IMG/VR virus record: IMGVR_UViG_3300028654_000001
Location: 434,001-498,000 of that record
Direction: 5' to 3' (one strand)
DNA length: 64,000 nt
Source of the DNA: a virus
Position 1 is the stretch's first letter; the number at the start of each line of letters is the position of its first letter. The notes under the pieces were generated by a model that searched no databases, was not told the origin of the DNA, and saw only the letters and a list, made by a program, of their open reading frames with translations. This document shows, piece after piece, positions 41,348 through 47,806 of the stretch. The translations under genes and the position numbers were made by a program.

Positions 41348-41937
41348 GTGGTTGGAGGCGGAGTTGAACCGCCGACACCTTGATTTTCAGTCAAGTGCTC
41401 TACCGACTGAGCTATCCAACCGTTAGGCAAATCAAAGTCAAGAAGATCTCCTTCATACCTCTCTGCCTCAGCAATAAGCAATGAGTCCTCTCTGGTTGAA
41501 TGCTCTATTCTGTGGCAACAAGAGCAGAGCAACTCACACTTCTCAAGTTCTTTCTTCAGTACACTCCAACTCTTGTTAGCTAAACCACCAAAGTTGAAGT
41601 CCTTATCACGTAGGTGGTGGAACTCAAAGGCTGACTGATGCCCAGACCACCCACACCTAATACATTTCCCACCCAGCATCTTGATCCCAGTAGCTTTAGC
41701 TCGATATCTACGGATCTTGGTGTTGCAAGAGTTGCATCTACGTCTACGACTACTCCCATTAAGTCTACCGCAAATCACACATGAGTCATACGTTGGTGAT
41801 TGAATCAACTCGACCCTAAGACCTGACTTGAATGGGACACAAGTAAGGCAAGCTCTTCTCCTGTTGAGAACCCTAATGGTACCATCAACAATGACCCGAT
41901 TAGGGAAGTTTACCTTGCATACTCGACAGGTAGGCAT
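41332..41937 (-). CDS. HNH endonuclease whose frame reads through tRNA-Phe
   Basis: 201 residues from ATG 41937 (MPTCRVCKVNFPN). Three zinc pairs (CRVC, CLTC, CVIC...CNSC), a basic region (SRRRRCNSCNTKIRRYRAK), then the core CIRCGWSG...FEFHHLRDKDFNFGG...CELLCSCCHRIEH. The final 29 codons are tRNA-Phe sequence and the stop lies in element E. Protein function probably ends near LIAEAERYEGDLLDF. Confidence 0.82.
   Translation of the reverse strand: MPTCRVCKVNFPNRVIVDGTIRVLNRRRACLTCVPFKSGLRVELIQSPTYDSCVICGRLNGSSRRRRCNSCNTKIRRYRAKATGIKMLGGKCIRCGWSGHQSAFEFHHLRDKDFNFGGLANKSWSVLKKELEKCELLCSCCHRIEHSTREDSLLIAEAERYEGDLLDFDLPNGWIAQSVEHLTENQGVGGSTPPPTTTKNA
41346..41421 (-). tRNA. tRNA-Phe(GAA)
   Basis: Acceptor GGTTGGA/TCCAACC, anticodon CTTGA-CTGAAAA-TCAAG, T arm GGCGG-TTCAACT-CCGCC, CCA encoded and touching element E. 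Lies inside the 3' part of an HNH frame. Confidence 0.95.
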
Positions 41938-41956
41938 ACCAAAAATATAGCACAAT

Positions 41957-42042
41957 TGGTATCGGAGGAGGGACTCGAACCCTCAAGGGATTTCTCCCAG
42001 CAGTATTTGAAGCTGCCGCGTTTGCCTTTTCGCCACTCCGGC
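41957..42042 (-). tRNA. tRNA-Leu(CAA)
   Basis: Acceptor GCCGGAG/CTCCGAT (one mismatch), loop TTCAAAT, long variable arm, T arm GAGGG-TTCGAGT-CCCTC, CCA encoded. Confidence 0.87.
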
Positions 42043-42048
42043 ATGTAG

Positions 42049-42130
42049 TACCCAAGGAGAGACTTGAACTCTCACGTCACAAGGACCACCGGTTCTGAGC
42101 CGGCGCTGTACGCCATTCCAGCACTTGGGC
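42049..42130 (-). tRNA. tRNA-Leu(CAG)
   Basis: Acceptor GCCCAAG/CTTGGGT, anticodon GCCGG-CTCAGAA-CCGGT, long variable arm, T loop TTCAAGT. CCA not encoded. Confidence 0.92.
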
Positions 42131-42135
42131 ATGGA

Positions 42136-42203
42136 CCAGAGACAAGAAGTGCAGAGAGGGTGTTTTCTCCAATTGAATTGTACTCCCCACGAGCATTCTC
42201 TGG
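42136..42203 (-). ncRNA. Y-RNA-like element C (minimal)
   Basis: Terminal helix CCAGAGA/TCTCTGG, loop ATGC/TTCTTG, P2 GTG-GGGAG / CTCTCT-CAC, then TACAAT with a mini-hairpin CAAT/ATTG and an A-rich segment. No tRNA-like arms. 68 nt. Confidence 0.72.
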
Positions 42204-42205
42204 TT

Positions 42206-42280
42206 TGGTCGGCCGAGGTGGACTTGAACCACCGTTACACGCGTATCAGGCGTAGATCCTAACCATTAGAAGACCGGCCG
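42206..42280 (-). tRNA. tRNA-Ile(GAT)
   Basis: Acceptor CGGCCGG/TCGGCCG, anticodon TACGC-CTGATAC-GCGTG, T arm GGTGG-TTCAAGT-CCACC, CCA encoded. HNH gene upstream ends 15 bases inside it. Confidence 0.9.
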
Positions 42281-42664
42281 TCGTCGCATCCCATTGGTTC
42301 GATACCTGTGACAGAGAGCGCAAACAAGCTCACACTTGGCGATCTCCTCAAGTAATCTTTCAACGGAGGTGCATTTTGAATTTGCACGAGCTATCTCAAA
42401 AGACTTTGTTGTTGGGTCAAGATGATCAAAGTCCATAGCCCAGTAAGGGTGTGGCTCTCCACAATCTGTACAAGGCTTGCCACTCTTGGCCTCCTGGATG
42501 ACCCTCTTGATTTCAGCTCTGATCTTTACCTTATCCTTTCTAACTCTGGCACATTGACACAACTTGCAGTACCCCATGAGGTACTTACCCCTCCCGTGAA
42601 ACTCACGTTCGGACTTAGTTTGAGTGCAAGCCGGGCAATACTTGGTGCGCTTAGCTTTCGGTAT
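42266..42664 (-). CDS. HNH homing endonuclease upstream of tRNA-Ile, apparent ATA start
   Basis: From the first ATG (42577) the frame is 103 residues. Upstream codons stay open and read PKAKRTKYCPACTQTKSERE, a clear N-terminal zinc knuckle, back to an ATA at 42664. A GGTGTA motif lies 12 bases before that ATA. The core is CTDCGEPHPYWAMDFDHLDPTTKSF...CELVCALCHR (HNH). Either ATA is used as start or the ATG has mutated and the gene is damaged. A 9-bp inverted repeat (GGTGATAAC/GTTATCACC) overlaps the leader. Confidence 0.75.
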   Translation of the reverse strand: MPKAKRTKYCPACTQTKSEREFHGRGKYLMGYCKLCQCARVRKDKVKIRAEIKRVIQEAKSGKPCTDCGEPHPYWAMDFDHLDPTTKSFEIARANSKCTSVERLLEEIAKCELVCALCHRYRTNGMRRRPVF

Positions 42665-42703
42665 ACTGGTGATAACTACACCAATGAGTTATCACCGAAA
42701 GTG

Positions 42704-42842
42704 AGCGAAGACAAGAGAGTGAAAGACAAGGGAACCCTTCTAAATACCACTCGTGAAGCTTTCACTTCACGGCAGGATCTGCCCCTGCAAAGCTCCCGGG
42801 CGTAAGCCCCCGGATAATGAAGTCCTTCTTGCATTCTTCGCT
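42704..42842 (-). ncRNA. Y-RNA-like element F (tRNA-like, closed acceptor, long variable arm)
   Basis: Terminal helix AGCGAAGA/TCTTCGCT, loop ATGC/TTG, P2 GAAGGAC/GTCTTTC, then TTCATT. The insert has a GC hairpin in the variable-arm position, a 7-base-loop arm GCAGG-GGCAGAT-CCTGC in the T-arm position, and a perfect 7-bp helix CGTGAAG/CTTCACG closed by 6 bases in the acceptor position. 139 nt. Confidence 0.68.
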
Positions 42843-42929
42843 TGGTAGCCCCTCCCGGACTCGAACCGGGACGTCACGAAGGACAGGAGGGTTTAAGCCT
42901 CCCCCGTCTGCCAGTTCCAGCAAGGAGCC
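42843..42929 (-). tRNA. tRNA-Leu(TAA)
   Basis: Acceptor GGCTCCT/AGGGGCT, anticodon GGAGG-CTTAAAC-CCTCC, long variable arm, T arm CCCGG-TTCGAGT-CCGGG, CCA encoded directly next to element F. Confidence 0.92.
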
Positions 42930-42932
42930 ATG

Positions 42933-43121
42933 TTAGTCTTTGGTCTTCCAGATCTCGTCTGTAATTGGAGGGAGCAGCTCGCCAGCCTCAAGGGCTCTTC
43001 GACGGTCTTCCTCCATACGAATCTTCATCTCTTCATAACGGAGGCGATCCTCCTCCGTCTCCTCGGGCTCTGGGATGATCCCACCCTCTTCAGCTATCAC
43101 CCTAGTCTGAACTATAACCAT
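42933..43121 (-). CDS. Small acidic hypothetical protein
   Basis: 62 residues, nearly all charged helix (PEETEEDRLRYEEMKIRMEE). Overlaps the FmdB-like gene's end by 20 bases. Function unknown. Confidence 0.55.
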   Translation of the reverse strand: MVIVQTRVIAEEGGIIPEPEETEEDRLRYEEMKIRMEEDRRRALEAGELLPPITDEIWKTKD

Positions 43122-43290
43122 CGGAGGCCCAACCCTTCCCTTGAAGTTGAAAACCTGTGCCGCCGCTTATGAGCCTCTTGGCTTCTGGCTTGTCGCACTT
43201 GGGGCAATCCGTCAACGGAGGCTCCGTAATCTTCTGGTCAGCCTCCCAGGTGTGTTGGCAGGCCTTGCATTGGTACTCGTAAGTCGGCAC
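43102..43290 (-). CDS. FmdB-type zinc-ribbon protein
   Basis: 62 residues from a GTG at 43290. VPTYEYQCKACQHTWE and CPKCDKPEAKRLISGG match the FmdB regulatory-protein zinc ribbon (MPxYEYxCxxCxxxFE...CPxCG). A longer upstream frame lacks similarity. Such small ribbons are widespread in phages; role unknown. Confidence 0.75.
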   Translation of the reverse strand: MPTYEYQCKACQHTWEADQKITEPPLTDCPKCDKPEAKRLISGGTGFQLQGKGWASDGYSSD

Positions 43291-43300
43291 TTGATTACCC

Positions 43301-43762
43301 TTAGGATGGCATTGGGCCTGGGCCAATGTTGACTTCGTGTTTGACCCGGGTGAACCTATCGAACAGCGGCTTACCACCAAGGAGTTTGATGAGTCGGCAC
43401 CGGGTCTTGAAGATGATCCTATGAAGACGGTTTGGATCTGGAGGTGGTGGTGGCTCATACTTGTGCCAATGATTTCTTGCAGAACTCAAAGATGCTATTA
43501 GACATTGAACACCACCAGGGTCAGGTATCGCATCCGGGTACCCAGCTTCGACCTTGGTAGTACTAATCACCGAGGTTCCCCAAAGGTGCCCTACTAAATT
43601 ACCACCCCACTCTGGTCTGGGTTCTGACTTACCAAGTAACTCATAGTCACCATGAGCAGCAAGAACTGGTACATCTTCTGGGTGAACAAGAAGTACTGCT
43701 ACTCGCAGATCTTCACATTCAACCCTAGACAAGGTATCAGAAACATCATGAAGCGTGATCAT
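43301..43762 (-). CDS. Hypothetical protein
   Basis: 153 residues from ATG 43762 (MITLHDVSDTLSRVE), with GGTGTA 9 bases upstream. Globular N-terminal half, proline stretch (EPPPPPDPNR) near residue 110, basic C-terminus. No family recognised. Confidence 0.55.
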   Translation of the reverse strand: MITLHDVSDTLSRVECEDLRVAVLLVHPEDVPVLAAHGDYELLGKSEPRPEWGGNLVGHLWGTSVISTTKVEAGYPDAIPDPGGVQCLIASLSSARNHWHKYEPPPPPDPNRLHRIIFKTRCRLIKLLGGKPLFDRFTRVKHEVNIGPGPMPS

Positions 43763-43781
43763 AAAGATCACTACACCGAAG

Positions 43782-44291
43782 CTATCGAATACTAGAACCA
43801 AGGAACCTGAACGCCACCCGTGTTTCAACAGAAGCCTCTTTGGCCTTCTGCACGAATTGACGCATCTTTCCCTTGAGGATATCTATGTCGTCTTGAGTAG
43901 CTGGACGTCCAAGTTGAGTACTCAGAGCCTTACTCCACTGTTGAACGAATGGATCCTTGGGGTCAGGCTTCGGAGCATCCTTGGGCTTCTTATCGAAGAC
44001 TGGGGCATCTTTGGCCTTCTCCTTTTGGACAAACTGCTTCATCTGTCCTTTGAGAATGTCGATATCGGCCTCCGTTGCAGGCCTACCAAGATTATCACTA
44101 AGCGCCTTCTGCCACTGATTCTTAAAGTGGTCATCCTTGCCACCTTCAGACTTAGGAGCTGGAGGCTTACCCTTGTTCTCAACCACCCGGTGCTTGTGCT
44201 TGTCAGCTTTCGGGTGAGCTTTCAGATAGGTATCCAAAGCCTCTTGAGTTGGGAACTCCTTAGCAAGTTTGGTATCTTCCATAATGACCAC
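43782..44291 (-). CDS. Hypothetical protein with two tandem 40-residue repeats
   Basis: 169 residues. Two copies of a helical module, QWQKALSDNLGRPATEADID... (about 58-96) and QWSKALSTQLGRPATQDDID... (about 115-152), each ending KxxMxQFVQKxK and linked by a proline/lysine-rich segment. The C-terminus RVAFRFLGSSIR resembles the tag found at N-termini elsewhere. Confidence 0.6.
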   Translation of the reverse strand: MVIMEDTKLAKEFPTQEALDTYLKAHPKADKHKHRVVENKGKPPAPKSEGGKDDHFKNQWQKALSDNLGRPATEADIDILKGQMKQFVQKEKAKDAPVFDKKPKDAPKPDPKDPFVQQWSKALSTQLGRPATQDDIDILKGKMRQFVQKAKEASVETRVAFRFLGSSIR

Positions 44292-44338
44292 ACTCAGGAC
44301 AAGAATAAGAACTATACCGTGATCTCAAAGAAGAGTTT

Positions 44339-44412
44339 TGGTGACCCCACCGGAATTTGAATCCGGACCACGGCCTTGAAAGGGCCGTCACCTACCGTTA
44401 GTGTATGGGGCC
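44339..44412 (-). tRNA. tRNA-Glu(TTC)
   Basis: Acceptor GGCCCCA/TGGGGTC, anticodon CGGCC-CTTTCAA-GGCCG, T arm CCGGA-TTCAAAT-TCCGG, CCA encoded. Confidence 0.93.
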
Positions 44413-44417
44413 GTTAG

Positions 44418-44492
44418 CGTCCCTGAGGGGCGATGATCCCCTTTCAGCAGCTTGAGAGGCTACTATCCTAACCAAACGTAGACGACAGGGAC
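44418..44492 (-). tRNA. tRNA-Glu(CTC) with unusual T loop
   Basis: Acceptor GTCCCTG/CAGGGAC, D arm GTCTACGTTTGGTTAGGA, anticodon GTAGC-CTCTCAA-GCTGC, discriminator G. The T stem AGGGG/CCCCT closes a loop ATCATCG instead of TTCGAAT, so tertiary D-T contacts would be lost. CCA not encoded. Confidence 0.75.
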
Positions 44493-44498
44493 ATGATA

Positions 44499-44565
44499 GG
44501 TGAGACAAGGGACAAACTAGAGAGGTTCAATTATCGAGATTGTACTCCAGTTCAGCATTCTCACC
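44499..44565 (-). ncRNA. Y-RNA-like element D (minimal)
   Basis: Terminal helix GGTGAGA/TCTCACC, loop ATGC/CCCTTG, P2 GAAC-TGGAG / CTCTA-GTTT, then TACAAT with hairpin CAAT-CTCGATA-ATTG. No tRNA arms. 67 nt. Confidence 0.72.
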
Positions 44566-44651
44566 GGCGGAAGGAGCGGGATTCGAACTCGCAGAGCTGT
44601 TACGCTCGATTGTTTTCAGGACAATTCCCCTCACCAATAGGGAGCCCTTCC
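44566..44651 (-). tRNA. tRNA-Ser(TGA)
   Basis: Acceptor GGAAGGG/TCCTTCC, anticodon ATTGT-CCTGAAA-ACAAT, long variable arm, T loop TTCGAAT. Discriminator G followed by CCG. Confidence 0.88.
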
Positions 44652-44662
44652 GTAAAGTAGAG

Positions 44663-44739
44663 TGGATGCAGGAATTGGATTTGAACCAATGACCTCCAGC
44701 TTATGAGGCTGGCAAGCTACCGGGCTGCTCTATCCTGCG
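44663..44739 (-). tRNA. Initiator-like tRNA-Met(CAT), copy 1
   Basis: C1-A72 mismatch as in bacterial initiators, D arm with GAGCAGCCCGGTAGCTT, loop CTCATAA, T loop TTCAAAT, CCA encoded. The anticodon stem is CCAGC/GCTGG, so the three stacked G-C pairs of a true initiator are not complete. Discriminator is U. Confidence 0.8.
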
Positions 44740-44740
44740 G

Positions 44741-44812
44741 AGCTGATGAGGGGACTTGAACCCGCAACCGCTGGTTTACGAAACCAGTGCTCTACCATTG
44801 AGCTACATCAGC
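44741..44812 (-). tRNA. tRNA-Thr(CGT)
   Basis: Acceptor GCTGATG/CATCAGC, anticodon CTGGT-TTCGTAA-ACCAG, T loop TTCAAGT with a weakened stem. CCA not exactly encoded. Confidence 0.88.
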
Positions 44813-44893
44813 ATGGGGCACTCCCGGCTGTGCCAGGCGCCCAGGGGATCTCTACTTCCCCCACTCGTCTCCCGTAGAGATGAGGAAAACGAG

Positions 44894-44972
44894 TTGGTTG
44901 CGGAGCCTTGGATTTGAACCAAGAACCTTCGGGTTATGAGCCCGACGCGCTACCGGGTTGCGCCAGCCCGCA
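44894..44972 (-). tRNA. Initiator-type tRNA-Met(CAT), copy 2
   Basis: Anticodon TCGGG-CTCATAA-CCCGA has the three G-C pairs of initiator tRNA, with D arm AACCCGGTAGCGCG and T loop TTCAAAT. The 3' end is AACCA as in initiator tRNAs. The 3' acceptor strand is one base longer than expected, implying a bulge, and position 1 would be U. Confidence 0.8.
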
Positions 44973-45016
44973 ATGCTGACCCTACCAGAGTGACTTGGAA
45001 GGGTCAAGAGACTTTG

Positions 45017-45089
45017 CTCCAGAGAAGGGACTCGAACCCCTAACACCGCGGTTAACAGCCGCGTGCTCTACCAATTGAGCTACACTGGA
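45017..45089 (-). tRNA. tRNA-Asn(GTT)
   Basis: Acceptor TCCAGTG/CTCTGGA, anticodon CGCGG-CTGTTAA-CCGCG, discriminator G, T loop TTCGAGT. CCA not encoded. Confidence 0.92.
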
Positions 45090-45355
45090 ATATGGAGGCT
45101 GTTTCAAGCCTCCCCCGACACGAGTTGGTGCTCGCGCCGTCGGCACTGTGCTTGCCCCTACGGGGCTTGCCAATGCCTTACTTCATTACGGTCAGGAATG
45201 AACAACTACCCCACAGGCACGGTCGCTGCAGCCCTCGGTTTACTTGAGGTCGATCACGGCACGTCTGCTACCCTGGCCCACAACAGACCAGTAGAATCAG
45301 AATTCATTCACTGTTTAGATTGTCAAGGATCTAGAAAGCAAGGTGCCTTCTTGAT
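45090..45355 (-). other. 266-base spacer with hairpins
   Basis: No confident gene. Contains a perfect hairpin GGAGGCT-GTTTCA-AGCCTCC next to tRNA-Asn and GCCCC-GTA-GGGGC further along. A plus-strand frame (MNNYPTGTVAAALG) is too short and unsupported. Confidence 0.35.
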
Positions 45356-45430
45356 TGGTTCCGACACCTGGACTCGAACCAGGATAACGGGATTCAAAGT
45401 CCCGTGCCCTAACCATTGGACGATATCGGA
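45356..45430 (-). tRNA. tRNA-Gln(TTG)
   Basis: Acceptor TCCGATA/TGTCGGA, anticodon CGGGA-CTTTGAA-TCCCG, T arm CCTGG-TTCGAGT-CCAGG, CCA encoded. Confidence 0.93.
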
Positions 45431-45442
45431 TCAATTACTTAG

Positions 45443-45513
45443 TGGGACATCACAGATTCGAACTGAAATCTACGGTTTAAGAGACCGCTGCTCTACCATT
45501 GAGCTAATATCCC
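45443..45513 (-). tRNA. tRNA-Lys(CTT)
   Basis: Acceptor GGGATAT/ATGTCCC, anticodon GCGGT-CTCTTAA-ACCGT, T loop TTCGAAT. CCA not encoded. Confidence 0.92.
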
Positions 45514-45519
45514 ATTGAG

Positions 45520-45593
45520 TGGTAGAGGCAGAGAGATTCGAACTCACATTAACGGGTTAAAAGCCCGCTGGTCTACCGTTGACCTATACCTCC
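45520..45593 (-). tRNA. tRNA-Lys(TTT)
   Basis: Acceptor GGAGGTA/TGCCTCT, anticodon GCGGG-CTTTTAA-CCCGT, T arm GTGAG-TTCGAAT-CTCTC, CCA encoded. Confidence 0.93.
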
Positions 45594-45676
45594 ATATCGT
45601 TTTGGCCCGTCTTCCACGGGCTTGTTCTTGCGTTTCATTCTGGCCTTCTTCTTTCTCATCTCATCTAGTGTCTTTG

Positions 45677-45759
45677 TGGGGCATGGTGGAGTTGAACCAC
45701 TTAACCTGAGGCGACAGTTTTACAGACTGCTACTACTTCCGCGTAGTTAATCACACCCC
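45677..45759 (-). tRNA. tRNA-Tyr(GTA)
   Basis: Acceptor GGGGTGT/ATGCCCC, anticodon GCAGT-CTGTAAA-ACTGT, class II variable arm, T arm GTGG-TTCAACT-CCAC. It is the first gene of the array in transcription order. Confidence 0.92.
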
Positions 45760-46325
45760 ATAGAGATTGGGTCTAGCTGCGGTTACGAGTCGATAGCGAT
45801 CTGTGATTCCCATTGTCCTTTGCTTTCCTAACGAACTGACAAACCTATCCTGATGCCACTGTGTGTGGCAGACGAAACTCTAGTTTGCACACAGTCTCTG
45901 TGTGGTGTGTTTTATTGGAAAAAGAGCCCTAAAACGACTGAAGCCACCGTGGGTTCTCCCAGGGCGGCTTCTGTTTACGGACATTCCGTATGTTCAGTCT
46001 AGCCGCCCTATTTTCCCACCTCTTCTGGACGCATTGTATGATAAGAGGTGGGTGCCCAAGGCTTTGCAATAAAAAGTCCACTATTACCCTGGGCGCACGT
46101 ATCCAATAGCGATAATCTCGCTGATTTGGATTGTGATATGAGCCTGGATAGAGAGGACACGTTTACCTACCTGTGGGGCACACCTAAACGATGCGCCAAC
46201 TCAAGAACCATACACCGAAGGAACAAGGGGGTCAAGGGGGTCAAGCACTTTTTTGAAAATTCTTTTTTTTGACCACATGCCCGCCCCTCGGGGACAGAAA
46301 GTTCTTATCCAACTTCCTAGAAAGG
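45760..46325. other. 566-base divergent intergenic region
   Basis: No gene seen. It separates the leftward tRNA array from rightward genes. A GAAGCC...GGCTTC hairpin near 45940-45972, a repeat pair around GTGTGTGG/CACACAG (45860-45915) and T-rich tracts at 46241-46270 are present. Promoters for both directions are expected here but none could be assigned with confidence. Confidence 0.5.
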
Positions 46326-46931
46326 ATGCTCACTCCGATCACACCCAAGACGGCTTCTGTAAAGGCTAGCTCAGAAAACACCAAGAAATTCAAAAGCTTG
46401 GTGTTCAATTCTGATTGGGACAAGTTCGTCGAAGAGTGGACACCCAAGATCTACTACTACCTTATAGGGGCTCTAGGCCCCTTTGGACGCGAACCTCTTC
46501 CCACAATCCTCCCCATGAGTGATGGTCCACACATGAGTGGGGCGACCGCCTCCTTCAACATGGATACGGGTCAGGTGAGGCTTTGTCCTTCTGTTGAGGG
46601 TAACCCAGGGCAAACTCTCGAGAAGCTTACTCATGAGTTTACACACGGAAGTTATGCTCTCTTTCCTTCCAATGACGAGTTCTATGACGAGGGTTATGTC
46701 GACTTCTCGACCTGGGTTTTAGTGCACGCACCTACCTATGGTGAATACCGACAACAAGCTATTGATGCTGCTGCTTACAATATCAAGATGCGCCGAGAGA
46801 GGGCAATGAAGAACCTCTCCAACTATGATCGGAAAAGGTGGGCAGGAGGGTGTTATGCCTCTATGTTCCTAGGGCCTATGATCCTACATCGAATGAGAAT
46901 GAAAAAGTCTGAGGGTGACTACACTTGGTAG
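46326..46931 (+). CDS. Putative zinc metallopeptidase (HExxH)
   Basis: About 201 residues from ATG 46326, preceded by AAAGG; an upstream in-frame ATG at 46269 lies in a T-rich leader. LEKLTHEFTHGSY carries HExxH and EFYDEGYVDFSTWVL offers the downstream Glu of a gluzincin. No signal peptide. Likely cytosolic or virion-associated; substrate unknown. First gene of the rightward cluster. Confidence 0.65.
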   Translation: MLTPITPKTASVKASSENTKKFKSLVFNSDWDKFVEEWTPKIYYYLIGALGPFGREPLPTILPMSDGPHMSGATASFNMDTGQVRLCPSVEGNPGQTLEKLTHEFTHGSYALFPSNDEFYDEGYVDFSTWVLVHAPTYGEYRQQAIDAAAYNIKMRRERAMKNLSNYDRKRWAGGCYASMFLGPMILHRMRMKKSEGDYTW

Positions 46932-46935
46932 TTCT

Positions 46936-47214
46936 ATGTCAAGTCTAACCATAATATCCAATGTTGTTAGAAGATATTCGAATAAGTCAAAGGATCAGGA
47001 CGAGGATTACATACCATTCGGCCCTGTTGCACGTGGAAAACTGAACAATCAAGCTCAATATGCCAGGCACTGGTTAAAAGACCCTGAAGTGAATGATGGT
47101 ATTCGATGGAGGGGTGACTTCTCTAATTACCATACCCTTGAGATTCACAGGGATGATGTAGAGGATCTAGTAAAACGAGTCAAAGATAAAGAGAAGGAAC
47201 GAGGGATTAGGTAG
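46936..47214 (+). CDS. Hypothetical protein with VVRRYS N-terminus
   Basis: 92 residues from ATG 46936 (MSSLTIISNVVRRYSNKSK), a copy of the shared N-terminal tag. The C-terminus is charged helix (DDVEDLVKRVKDKEKERG). No family recognised. Confidence 0.55.
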   Translation: MSSLTIISNVVRRYSNKSKDQDEDYIPFGPVARGKLNNQAQYARHWLKDPEVNDGIRWRGDFSNYHTLEIHRDDVEDLVKRVKDKEKERGIR

Positions 47215-47227
47215 TACCTAGGGTAGT

Positions 47228-47806
47228 TCACATCTCGAGCATCATTCTAAATGCATCCGTGTACTCAGGTCTAGACCCCAAGAATATCTTCTTCTGATCC
47301 GGATTCCCATCGAGTCCAGCGAGTACCCCTCTCCACAGACCGTCTTCGGAATCGAAGGCTAGTGATTTGATCCCATGCATCACACTAGTTGACTCCCAAA
47401 TGGATAACTTCTCAGATGGGTAGTTGTCCATTAAGTAAGCTAGTTTTCTCAGGTCAAAACCAACCTTGAACATCTTACCCTGCAGCTTACTAACAGGGTC
47501 ATCATCAAACCCAATCAATCCAGGGTTAGATACTCCAGCCCACTCAAGAAGCTCTTTTCGAGAAGCTTGAATGCCGTTAGAGTCTCTAGTAACCCATAAG
47601 AATGGGAGTTTTGGGGAGCCTAACATTGGCTCAGCCACTCTCCCCTTATAGGCCATCAGTGTATGACCACAGGTGCCAACTGACCAAAAGACATCAGCAT
47701 CTTGTAATGGAAACTCAGGTTCGGCCAAGAAAGGTCTGTCCCTCCAAGGATCTGAGAATCCCTTGAAGATTCCAACAAACTTGCTGAGTACTTCAATTGG
47801 TTCCAT
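47228..47806 (-). CDS. Hypothetical protein
   Basis: 192 residues. Alternating strands and loops (LPFLWVTRDSNGIQASRKEL, GKMFKVGFDLRKLAYLMDNY) suggest a globular fold; no motif recognised. Its start codon overlaps the presumed start of the GIY-YIG gene on the other strand. Confidence 0.55.
   Translation of the reverse strand: MEPIEVLSKFVGIFKGFSDPWRDRPFLAEPEFPLQDADVFWSVGTCGHTLMAYKGRVAEPMLGSPKLPFLWVTRDSNGIQASRKELLEWAGVSNPGLIGFDDDPVSKLQGKMFKVGFDLRKLAYLMDNYPSEKLSIWESTSVMHGIKSLAFDSEDGLWRGVLAGLDGNPDQKKIFLGSRPEYTDAFRMMLEM

Noticed and set aside
29783-42842. The permuted elements as ordinary functional circularly permuted tRNA genes
   Set aside because: Minimal members (C, D, H) have no tRNA parts, and A and F have closed acceptor helices without CCA. 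The conserved part is the terminal stem-loop, which fits Y RNA better. Kept as an open alternative only for element E.
45573-45659. 28-codon basic peptide upstream of tRNA-Lys(TTT)
   Set aside because: No ribosome-binding site and it overlaps the tRNA; possible but unsupported.
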